Source: Megaustenia siamemsis
Lineage: Eukaryota > Mollusca > Gastropoda > Stylommatophora > Ariophantidae
Direction of reading: 5' to 3'
Assembly (NCBI GenBank): GCA_032433765.1
Contig: JAVIAB010000041.1
Location: 81,182,428-81,246,427 of the forward strand
Length of the DNA: 64,000 nt
Part shown: positions 49,885 through 59,060 of the stretch, piece by piece
How positions within the stretch are numbered: the first letter of the stretch is position 1
How the letters are laid out: every line of letters starts with the position of its first letter
Notes under the pieces: generated by a model
The model's input: the letters and a program-made list of their open reading frames with translations, nothing else
Databases searched by the model: none
Told to the model about the DNA's origin: nothing
Program-made: the position numbers and the translations under genes

Positions 49885-50102
49885 TAAAACAGAAAGCAAA
49901 AGATATACTTTATTCTTTTATTATCTCAATAGGTATATAACATACAGTGGATATTATATAACATTACAAACATATTTAGTACACTGGGTAAATATATTGT
50001 ACAAGTATAACATTTATTTATAGCTATGTAGTTGGGTGTCTGCTTAGCGTTGTACCATAAATGATTCATAAGGGGTGAAACTGTTAGAGGTTGCTGGGTA
50101 GT
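49885..50102. other. AT-rich segment between terminal repeat and polB
   Basis: A short hydrophobic open frame (to 50,023) starts inside the terminal repeat and is not recognisable. Mirrored at 58,583-58,800. Confidence 0.5.
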
Positions 50103-50759
50103 CTAAACTGGTAGTGTAAAGAGTTTAATATCCAGTGGCGTAGTCGAGACGTTATCAGCAGCTACCTTTCTTTTTATATAGAAATAGGAAAGAGCATTTC
50201 TTGTTTGACTGTAGGAAAATATAGAATTATTTAAGACTTTGAAACCTACATTTTTCCCACCCTTAGCCTTTTGCGTAGCGAGAACCTCTAAAAACATATC
50301 TTTATCTAATTTGTTGTGTTGCTTGCTTAGCCCTTTACAACTGATTTTATCGTAATCCCCACTGCAGTGGTACGTCTTACTACATAAGCTAACAAGAGAT
50401 GTCCCTTCGTACTCTAGTTTAAAAAGCCCGGGTGTTCGTTTGGTGTACGCTTTAACACCCTTACAGCTTATACAGTCTGTTTTGCTAGTATGTTCATCGC
50501 AAAAATCGGCAGGAAACCAGTCTTTATATACGCTATTAAACTCAGCCCGCAGCCCTGACTTAACTATGTCCTCTAGCTTAGGTGCACTTAAAGCTAAGTA
50601 TAAACTATCAGTATCTGTTTCACATAACTGAAAGTCTGACCTATCTACAAACTTATCTAAGAACTCGAAATAAAAATCTAACATACGAAGTTTTGCATAT
50701 TGATAGACGAAGAAACCGATTTGTAGGGACAAGTCCCAAACCGTTTTCTTTTTCTCCAT
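50103..50759 (-). pseudogene. DNA polymerase B C-terminal part, left arm
   Basis: Family-B DNA polymerase fragment of the Polinton/viral protein-primed type. Residues 11-28 read SLQIGFFVYQYAKLRMLD, followed by motif C with the catalytic DTDSLY (residues 49-54). Downstream, GLFKLEYEGTSLVSLCSKTY is a conserved thumb-side segment of this polymerase group. Motif B is in another frame (50,678-51,139), so a frameshift splits the gene. The frame ends in a normal-looking stop about 480 bp from the element terminus. One codon differs from the right arm (TPG here, TTG there). The enzyme would have copied the element DNA; as it stands it is a relic. Confidence 0.88.
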
Positions 50760-51139
50760 CTCAAAAGATCCTCCCCTATTTCACTCATCTTTTTAAACCG
50801 GGAACTATTAATCATTTTCGATATCTCATCCCCCTGAACATACGAGACAGCGCTATGATTGGCCTTATTGGTTAGAGTCTTCCCATAGGCTGAGTTTCCT
50901 AAGAGCTTCATCGTATCGCTTACTATAGATTGATTCTCGTCTAGATCACCAGCCCTCCTAGCGTCAGAAACCATTTCGCCAAACTTTTTAAAACAACTAG
51001 ACGGTTGATATTCTATCACTTGATAAATTTTTGTTACCACCAATCCGTGGTCTAAATACCATTTTAACAGTGGTGTTGCCAACAAAATTTTTTCCCCGAC
51101 ATAACTACCGATTAGGGTGCGACGAGGGGTTGACAACAA
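50678..51139 (-). pseudogene. DNA polymerase B palm fragment, left arm
   Basis: The frame includes PRRTLIGSYVGEKILLATPL and motif B, KLLGNSAYGKTLTN (residues 78-91), the nucleotide-binding helix of family-B polymerases. It overlaps the C-terminal frame by about 82 bp and is offset by -1; the break is near an A-rich run (about 50,745-50,755). There is no ATG: the frame opens at TTG. Exonuclease domain, protein-priming insertions and motif A are missing upstream, where a 21-bp minisatellite begins. The reading is identical to the right-arm copy. Confidence 0.88.
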
Positions 51140-51157
51140 GTTATGTTTGAGTGCGCA

Positions 51158-52030
51158 GAAACCAAGGAGGGAAGGTCAGAAAGCAAAGAGTGGAAACCTA
51201 GGAGGCAAGGTCAGAAACCTAGGAGGCAAGGTCAGAAACCTAGGAGGCAAGAGCAGAAACCTAAGAGGCAAGGGCAGAAACATAAGAGGCAAAGACAGAA
51301 ACCTAGGAGGCAAGGTCAGAAACCTAGGAGGCAGGGGCAGAAACCTAGGAGGCAAGGGCAGAAACCAAGGAGGGAAGGTCAGAAACCAAAGAGGGGAAAC
51401 CTAGGAGGCAAGGGCAGAAACCTAGGAGGCAAGGGCAGAAACCTAGGAGGCAAGGACAGAAACCTAGGAGGCGAGGTCAGAAACCTAGGAGGCAAGGTCA
51501 GAAACCAAAGAGGAAGGTCAGAAACCTAGGAGGCAAGGTCAGAAACCTAGGAGGCAAGAGCAGAAACCTAAGAGGCAAGGGCAGAAACATAAGAGGCAAA
51601 GACAGAAACCTAGGAGGCAAGGACAGAAACCTAGGAGGCAAGGGCAGAAACCTAGGAGGCAAGGGCAGAAACCTAGGAGGCAAGGGCATAAACCTAGGAG
51701 GCAAGGGCAGAAACCTAGGAGGCAAGGTCAGAAACCTAGGAGGCAAGGGCAGAAACCTAGAAGGCAAGGGCAGAAACCAAAGAGGCAAGGGCAGAAACCT
51801 AAGAGGCAAGGGCAGAAACCTAGGAGGTAAGGGTAGAAACCTAAGAGGCAAGGGCAGAAACCTAGGAGGCAAGGGCAGAAACCTAAGAGGCAAGGGCAGA
51901 AACCTAAGAGGCAAAGACAGAAACCTAGGAGGCAAGGCCAGAAACCTAGGAGGCAAGGGCAGAAACCTAGGAGGCAAGGGCAGAAACCTAGGAAGCAAGG
52001 GCTGAAAACAAGGAGGGAAGGTCATAAATC
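51158..52030. repeat. 21-bp minisatellite, left arm
   Basis: About 41 copies of CAGAAACCTAGGAGGCAAGG plus G, with AAGAGGCAA and TCAGAAACC variants, abutting the truncated polB. About 60 bp longer than the right-arm array. Open frames in it (arginine/proline-rich) are artefacts. Confidence 0.95.
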
Positions 52031-52819
52031 TAGGAAGCTGTGTTAGAAAACAAGGAGGGGAGGTCAGAAAGGACACACCATTAATACAACTGAAATTCCT
52101 TTAATGATAACCTATCACATCGTTATGAGATAAGAGAAAAACAGAAGAAAAAAAAATTCAACTTACACCGTAAAATATTCCACTACAACACAGACCGCTA
52201 GACTGAACAGTACTATGAAAATAAACTTCCGTGAATCAAGCGCGCTTATAACACGAAGTCTCACATCCGACTAGTTTAATCTGGTAAATAAAGTTGGACG
52301 ACACTATTCCACCCTCGACTAACATCTAGGTTAACCAATCAGAGAGAGGATTTCTATCGGACACCCACCAACGAAATGACTGACCTCTGGATTAACTAAT
52401 CAGAGAAAAATATTACTGTTATCGTGATAACTGACCTCATTTTCAACTTGGAGTGCTGTCGAGTCTGACGCGTGGGTTACTTTAAATCGAGTCGGCCCTG
52501 ATACAATCCACCTAGCGGGTCAATGATGGGAGGAAATAATACAAGTGACGGGTTACTTGAACGCGTTTTGACCCCTGATGCAATACCAGGAGTTCCATGA
52601 CAGTCATAAATAGTTGGATACAACGAGCAGGAAGTTATATTCAAGGTCCAAAAAGAGTGGCCAAATCACTAACATTTTACCTCCAGAACACAACAATTTA
52701 GGCTCATACTAAAAAGTCGACCTAAAAATCCCAAAAAGCTACTCACATAGTCATAATAGTTAGACACAACGAGTAGAAAGTTATATTCAAGGTCCAAAAA
52801 ACGTTATTTTAGACATCCC
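52031..52819. other. Unique AT-rich segment of the left arm
   Basis: No gene recognised. It contains two related blocks about 140 bp apart (AGTTATATTCAAGGTCCAAA at about 52,634 and 52,777). Mirrored at about 55,935-56,705. Confidence 0.5.
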
Positions 52820-53640
52820 CATAGCAAAAAGGCACTTATAACTCACTTTCGAAATTGTTACCCCCTTACTATTTTTAGGGATACGCCCATAAAATCGGTA
52901 AAAATCGTAAATTTTCACTCTAGGCATACCCCCAAACTTTATTTTAGACATCCCCATTGCAAAAATTTACATAAAAACCCACTTTTAGGATTTTACCCCC
53001 TTAGCATTTTTGAGGGTTACGCCCATGAAATCGGTAAAAATCGTAAATTTTCACTCTAGGCATACCCCCAAACTTTATTTTAGACATCCCCATTGCAAAA
53101 ATTTACATAAAAAACCACTTTTAGGATTTTACCCCCTTAGCATTTTTGAGGGTTACGCCCATGAAATCGGTAAAAATCGTAAATTTTCACGCTAGGCATA
53201 CCCCCAAACTTTATTTTAGACATCCCCATTGCAAAAATTTACATTAAAAACCACTTTTAGGATTTTACCCCTTATCATTTTTTAGGGTTACGCCCATTAA
53301 ATCGGTAAAAAATCGTAATTTTAGCACGTAGGCTTACCTAAAACTTTATTTTAGACATCCCCACACCAAAAATTAACTTAAAAATCACTTTTGAAATTGT
53401 TACCCCCTTACCATTTTTGAGGGTTACGCCCATGGAATCGATAAAAATCGTAAATTTAGCACGTAGGCTTACCTAAAACTTTATTTTAGACATCCTCACA
53501 CCAAAAATTAACTTAAAAATCACTTTTGAAATTGTTACCCCCCTTAAAATTTTTGAGGGTTACGCCCCTGAAATCGATAAAAAATTGAAATATAACCTCA
53601 CGGCATACCTCCCACATAATTTTTGACACCCCTACATATC
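52820..53640. repeat. ~130-bp tandem array, left arm
   Basis: About six diverged copies of a unit with TTTTGAGGGTTACGCCCATG, AAATCGGTAAAAATCGTAAA and TTATTTTAGACATCCCCAT. Mirrored at about 55,095-55,930. Confidence 0.92.
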
Positions 53641-53689
53641 AAACTCCAACAAAAAACAACAAAAAGCTAGTAGTGATAGTGGCTGTGAA

Positions 53690-53762
53690 TGCACCCCAAA
53701 AGTGGAATAACATGCACCGAAACTGCACCAAAACCGCACAAGAAGTAGTATGTTAGGGTATT
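53690..53762. other. 73-bp loop at the centre of the palindrome
   Basis: The only non-palindromic host sequence between the arms once the pogo insertion is removed. Symmetry stops exactly at 53,689/53,763. The loop holds three related GCACC-type motifs (GCACCCC, GCACCGA, GCACCAA). Confidence 0.85.
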
Positions 53763-53781
53763 TTCACAGCCACTATCACTA

Positions 53782-55069
53782 CAGTAAAGTCTTGATTATG
53801 CGGTACTCAATAATCCGGAATTCTCAATTTAACGGACTTTTTTTTTTAATTATTATAGGGAGAAAGCTTGAATCATGTTTTGTTCAGTTAAATTAAATGC
53901 CTTTATCCGGAAATCGAAAACGCTACAACACGGTTTGTGCGCTGCGCTTACTTCTACAGGCTCTATCATTACACAATATTGCGTTTACAATAGTGTATTT
54001 ACAGTAATATACTTCAAATAGGAGCGAACATATTTTATTCAATCCAGACATTGTGTCTCCATTAATTCCAAGTAAAAGCGACAGACAGTCTATATCTTCA
54101 CTTTTTCCCCCGACTAAATGTTTTTGTCGGGAAATCTTAGTCGTGCCAAAAACACTTATCTACATGATTTTACAAATTTGCTTAATTTTCTCATAGCCTG
54201 CTTTAGATCTAAAGTTGGTCATGAATTTGTCAAAAATATGGCGTTTGACAGTCTGACCGAACATTAGAAGCAGACGTATTGTTTGTGAAAATTGAAGAGC
54301 CCATAACTTTGATGATTATAAATCAAAGGTTGAGCAGCCGGCGTGCAGTGACATAGAGATGGTGAGAAGAAAGGGGGAGGGGTTCAAAAATTACCGACTG
54401 GAAATTCAAAAAGAGTAAGATACAGAGTTTGACGTTAGTTTGTCTCAGACATTTGTGCAAGCTGAAATTCGTTCCATCAGTATAAATTATAAATGATATG
54501 CTATAAACGCATGTGTGCATACTTTTTAACGGAATACATTTTTGTGTTAAATAATGGCCTCTGCGAGTGCAAACCACACCTCAATTTCCCGCAAAGGTAA
54601 ACGCAAGCGAACTGTATTGACACTGAACCAGAAGATTGAAATCGCTAGTAGACTTGAAAAAGGCGTTAATCGCAACGTTTTGATGACTGAATTTGGCATA
54701 GCCTCTTCAACATTATATGACATACGAAATCAAAAAGATGAGTTGTTTAAGTTTGCGTCGGAGTCTGAAAGCAGCAACAATATACACCAGAGACGAAGTA
54801 TGAAACGGCCAAAATTTGAAAAACTCGACGACGTCCTTTATGTGTGGTTTTTAGAAAGAAGAAGAAAAGGAATGCCAATATCAGGACCCATGTTGATAGA
54901 GAAAGCTAGTGAATGTCACACAAATTTAAATATTTCTGAGCATTGCAATTTTTCAATCATGTTTTTTCATAAATTTTGAGTTTGGTTTTCTTACTCTCGA
55001 TTATCCAGAAAATTCAATTATCCAGAATGGGTTCTTCCCCGAGCATTCCGGATAATCGAGACTTTACTG
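53782..55069 (+). mobile_element. pogo/Tigger-type DNA transposon, non-autonomous
   Basis: 1,288 bp. The termini are CAGTAAAGTCTTGATTATGC at the left and, inverted, CAGTAAAGTCTCGATTATCC at the right, with a further sub-terminal ATTATCCAG/AATAATCCGG motif. TA is duplicated at 53,780-53,781 and 55,070-55,071, as in the Tc1/mariner superfamily. It encodes only the DNA-binding part of the transposase, and the DDE domain is deleted. It sits inside the right arm 19 bp from the central loop. Confidence 0.93.
54554..54979 (+). pseudogene. pogo/Tigger transposase N-terminal DNA-binding region, truncated
   Basis: Starts at ATG 54,554; 141 codons. Residues 16-62 (GKRKRTVLTLNQKIEIASRL, then EFGIASSTLYDIRNQKDEL) form the CENP-B-type N-terminal helix-turn-helix. 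Residues 86-120 (PKFEKLDDVLYVWFLERRRK, then GMPISGPMLIEKA) begin the second CENPB/Tc5 helix-turn-helix. About 20 residues later the frame ends in unrelated FSIMFFHKF, which marks a deletion joining directly to the 3' terminal region. The DDE/D catalytic domain (normally about 200 residues more) is absent, so it could bind termini at most. It could act as a repressor-like peptide, which is speculative. Confidence 0.9.
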
Positions 55070-55094
55070 TACTAGCTTTTTGTTGTTTTTTTTG

Positions 55095-55930
55095 TTGGAG
55101 TTTGATATGTAGGGGTGTCAAAAATTATGTGGGAGGTATGCCTTGAGGTTATATTTCAATTTTTTATCGATTTCAGGGGCGTAACCCTCAAAAATTTTAA
55201 GGGGGGTAACAATTTCAAAAGTGATTTTTAAGTTAATTTTTGGTGTGGGGATGTCTAAAATAAAGTTTTAGGTAAGCCTACGTGCTAAATTTGCGATTTT
55301 TATCGATTCCATGGGCGTAACCCTCAAAAATGGTAAGGGGGGTAACAATTTCAAAAGTGATTTTTAAGTTAATTTTTGGTGTGGGGATGTCTAAAATAAA
55401 GTTTTAGGTAAGCCTACGTGCTAAAATTACGATTTTTTACCGATTTAATGGGCGTAACCCTAAAAAATGATAAGGGGGTAAAATCCTAAAAGTGGTTTTT
55501 AATGTAAATTTGTGCAATGGGGATGTCTAAAATAAAGTTTGGGGGTATGCCTAGCGTGAAAATTTACGATTTTTACCGATTTCATGGGCGTAACCCTCAA
55601 AAATGCTAAGGGGGTAAAATCCTAAAAGTGGTTTTTTATGTAAATTTTTGCAATGGGGATGTCTAAAATAAAGTTTAGGGGTATGCCTAGAGTGATAATT
55701 TACGATTTTTACCGATTTCATGGGCGTAACCCTCAAAAATGCTAAGGGGGTAAAATCCTAAAAGTGGGTTTTTATGTAAATTTTTGCAATGGGGATGTCT
55801 AAAATAAAGTTTGGGGGTATGCCTAGAGTGAAAATTTACGATTTTTACCGATTTTATGGGCGTATCCCTAAAAATAGTAAGGGGGTAACAATTTCGAAAG
55901 TGAGTTATAAGTGCCTTTTTGCTATGGGGA
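55095..55930. repeat. ~130-bp tandem array, right arm
   Basis: Reverse complement of the left-arm array at 52,820-53,640, same copy order, with small differences. Confidence 0.92.
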
Positions 55931-56709
55931 TGTCTAAAATAACGTTTTTTGGACCTTGAATATAACTTTCTACTCGTTGTGTCTAACTATTATGACTATG
56001 TGAGTAGCTTTTTTGGGATTTTTAGGTCGACTTTTTAGTATGAGCCTAAATTGTTGTGTTCTGGAGGTAAAATGTTAGTGATTTGGCCACTCTTTTTGGA
56101 CCTTGAATATAACTTCCTGCTCGTTGTATCCAACTATTTATGACTGTCATGGAACTCCTGGTATTGCATCAGGGGTCAAAACGCGTTCAAGTAACCCGTC
56201 ACTTGTATTATTTCCTCCCATCATTGACCCGCTAGGTGGATTGTATCAGGGCCGACTCGATTTAAAGTAACCCACGCGTCAGACTCGACAGCACTCCAAG
56301 TTGAAAATGAGGTCAGTTATCACGATAACAGTAATATTTTTCTCTGATTAGTTAATCCAGAGGTCAGTCATTTCGTTGGTGGGTGTCCGATAGAAATCCT
56401 CTCTCTGATTGGTTAACCTAGATGTTAGTCGAGGGTGGAATAGTGTCGTCCAACTTTATTTACCAGATTAAACTAGTCGGATGTGAGACTTCGTGTTATA
56501 AGCGCGCTTGATTCACGGAAGTTTATTTTCATAGTACTGTTCAGTCTAGCGGTCTGTGTTGTAGTGGAATATTTTACGGTGTAAGTTGAATTTTTTTTTC
56601 TTCTGTTTTTCTCTTATCTCATAACGATGTGATAGGTTATCATTAAAGGAATTTCAGTTGTATTAATGGTGTGTCCTTTCTGACCTCCCCTCCTTGTTTT
56701 CTAACACAG
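55931..56709. other. Unique AT-rich segment of the right arm
   Basis: Mirror of 52,031-52,819. No gene recognised. Confidence 0.5.
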
Positions 56710-57525
56710 CTTCCTAGATTTATGACCTTCCCTCCTTGTTTTCAGCCCTTGCTTCCTAGGTTTCTGCCCTTGCCTCCTAGGTTTCTGCCCTTGCCTCCTA
56801 GGTTTCTGGCCTTGCCTCCTAGGTTTCTGTCTTTGCCTCCTAGGTTTCTACCCTTACCTCCTAGGTTTCTGCCCTTGCCTCTTAGGTTTCTGCCCTTGCC
56901 TCTTTGGTTTCTGCCCTTGCCTTCTAGGTTTCTGCCCTTGCCTCCTAGGTTTCTGACCTTGCCTCCTAGGTTTCTGCCCTTGCCTCCTAGGTTTATGCCC
57001 TTGCCTCCTAGGTTTCTGCCCTTGCCTCCTAGGTTTCTGCCCTTGCCTCCTAGGTTTCTGTCCTTGCCTCCTAGGTTTCTGTCTTTGCCTCTTATGTTTC
57101 TGCCCTTGCCTCTTAGGTTTCTGCTCTTGCCTCCTAGGTTTCTGACCTTGCCTCCTAGGTTTCTGACCTTCCCTCTTTGGTTTCTGACCTTGCCTCCTAG
57201 GTTTCTGACCTCGCCTCCTAGGTTTCTGTCCTTGCCTCCTAGGTTTCTGCCCTTGCCTCCTAGGTTTCTGCCCTTGCCTCCTAGGTTTCCCCTCTTTGGT
57301 TTTTGACCTTCCCTCCTTGGTTTCTGCCCTTGCAACCTAGGTTTCTGCCCTTGCCTCCTAGGTTTCTGACCTTGCCTCCTAGGTTTCTGTCTTTGCCTCT
57401 TATGTTTCTGCCCTTGCCTCTTAGGTTTCTGCTCTTGCCTCCTAGGTTTCTGATCTTGCCTCCTAGGTTTCTGACCTTGCCTCCTAGGTTTCCACTCTTT
57501 GCTTTCTGACCTTCCCTCCTTGGTT
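56710..57525. repeat. 21-bp minisatellite, right arm
   Basis: About 39 copies of CCTAGGTTTCTGCCCTTGCC plus T. It differs from the left-arm array in copy number and in some variants, for example GCAACCTAGG near 57,333. Confidence 0.95.
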
Positions 57526-57545
57526 TCTGCGCACTCAAACATAAC

Positions 57546-58007
57546 TTGTTGTCAACCCCTCGTCGCACCCTAATCGGTAGTTATGTCGGGGAAAAAATTT
57601 TGTTGGCAACACCACTGTTAAAATGGTATTTAGACCACGGATTGGTGGTAACAAAAATTTATCAAGTGATAGAATATCAACCGTCTAGTTGTTTTAAAAA
57701 GTTTGGCGAAATGGTTTCTGACGCTAGGAGGGCTGGTGATCTAGACGAGAATCAATCTATAGTAAGCGATACGATGAAGCTCTTAGGAAACTCAGCCTAT
57801 GGGAAGACTCTAACCAATAAGGCCAATCATAGCGCTGTCTCGTATGTTCAGGGGGATGAGATATCGAAAATGATTAACAGTTCCCGGTTTAAAAAGATGA
57901 GTGAAATAGGGGAGGATCTTTTGAGATGGAGAAAAAGAAAACGGTTTGGGACTTGTCCCTACAAATCGGTTTCTTCGTCTATCAATATGCAAAACTTCGT
58001 ATGTTAG
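57546..58007 (+). pseudogene. DNA polymerase B palm fragment, right arm
   Basis: Mirror copy of 50,678-51,139 and the same protein reading: PRRTLIGSYVGEKI near the start and motif B (KLLGNSAYGKTLTN, residues 78-91). It opens at a TTG, not ATG, and the open frame reaches back to 57,510 inside the minisatellite edge. All upstream polymerase domains, including motif A, are lacking. The break to the next frame is at about 57,926-57,942, an A-rich stretch without a canonical slippery heptamer. Confidence 0.88.
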
Positions 58008-58582
58008 ATTTTTATTTCGAGTTCTTAGATAAGTTTGTAGATAGGTCAGACTTTCAGTTATGTGAAACAGATACTGATAGTTTATACTTAGCTTTAAGTG
58101 CACCTAAGCTAGAGGACATAGTTAAGTCAGGGCTGCGGGCTGAGTTTAATAGCGTATATAAAGACTGGTTTCCTGCCGATTTTTGCGATGAACATACTAG
58201 CAAAACAGACTGTATAAGCTGTAAGGGTGTTAAAGCGTACACCAAACGAACAACCGGGCTTTTTAAACTAGAGTACGAAGGGACATCTCTTGTTAGCTTA
58301 TGTAGTAAGACGTACCACTGCAGTGGGGATTACGATAAAATCAGTTGTAAAGGGCTAAGCAAGCAACACAACAAATTAGATAAAGATATGTTTTTAGAGG
58401 TTCTCGCTACGCAAAAGGCTAAGGGTGGGAAAAATGTAGGTTTCAAAGTCTTAAATAATTCTATATTTTCCTACAGTCAAACAAGAAATGCTCTTTCCTA
58501 TTTCTATATAAAAAGAAAGGTAGCTGCTGATAACGTCTCGACTACGCCACTGGATATTAAACTCTTTACACTACCAGTTTAG
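57926..58582 (+). pseudogene. DNA polymerase B C-terminal part, right arm
   Basis: Mirror copy of 50,103-50,759. Motif C DTDSLY is at residues 49-54 and the CSKTYHC segment near residue 131. One codon differs from the left arm. It carries the same -1 offset relative to the palm fragment as the left arm, so the lesion predates the inverted duplication or was homogenised. Confidence 0.88.
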
Positions 58583-58800
58583 ACTACCCAGCAACCTCTA
58601 ACAGTTTCACCCCTTATGAATCATTTATGGTACAACGCTAAGCAGACACCCAACTACATAGCTATAAATAAATGTTATACTTGTACAATATATTTACCCA
58701 GTGTACTAAATATGTTTGTAATGTTATATAATATCCACTGTATGTTATATACCTATTGAGATAATAAAAGAATAAAGTATATCTTTTGCTTTCTGTTTTA
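58583..58800. other. AT-rich segment between polB and inner terminal repeat
   Basis: Mirror of 49,885-50,102. No gene supported. Confidence 0.5.
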
Positions 58801-59060
58801 TATTTAATGTTTTTCATTGATGTATAATCTACTAACCTATCACTAACGATCAAGTACATAAAGAACTCCAAAGTCAGCATACACCAGACATAAACAGGTC
58901 ACTTCCGGGGTCACCGAGAGTAGAGGTCAACATCCGGACACGCGCGGTCATGGTTAACTCCCCTTGTCTTTCGTGTACATGTGGTGCGCTGCGCACCACA
59001 CTATATATCTTTGTTAATTTAGCACCACAATGATAACCAGTTGGAACATTGTATACTACT
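58801..59060 (-). repeat. Terminal inverted repeat, inner copy on right arm
   Basis: 260 bp, identical by eye to 63,610-63,869 and differing from the left copy at two positions. It is followed by inverted satellite (GTCGGTTTGTTGGCTTCACG) rather than by a target-site duplication. Confidence 0.9.

Larger units (their letters stand above)
47118..53689. repeat. Left arm of giant inverted repeat (palindrome)
   Basis: This segment is repeated in reverse complement on the other side of a 73-bp loop. Shared content from outside in: type 2/3 satellite, 260-bp terminal repeat, polB relic, 21-bp minisatellite, unique AT-rich stretch, ~130-bp repeats, and the final TAGTGATAGTGGCTGTGAA (53,671-53,689). 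The single-copy parts differ from the right arm at only a few positions by eye. Confidence 0.93.

Noticed and set aside
49805..50023. 72-codon ORF next to the terminal repeat
   Set aside because: Starts inside the terminal repeat, low complexity (Tyr/Ile/Leu), no domain. Present three times in part only because the repeat is.
50103..51139. Functional DNA polymerase B gene
   Set aside because: Lacks exonuclease region, motif A and a start codon, and is split by a frameshift in both arms.
53671..53781. Separate small MITE with 19-bp inverted ends (TAGTGATAGTGGCTGTGAA)
   Set aside because: After removing pogo, the inverted symmetry continues outward without a break into the big arms, so this is the palindrome centre itself.
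57924..57945. Programmed -1 ribosomal frameshift in polB
   Set aside because: No X XXY YYZ heptamer in the zero frame and the gene is truncated anyway. Kept only as an unlikely alternative.
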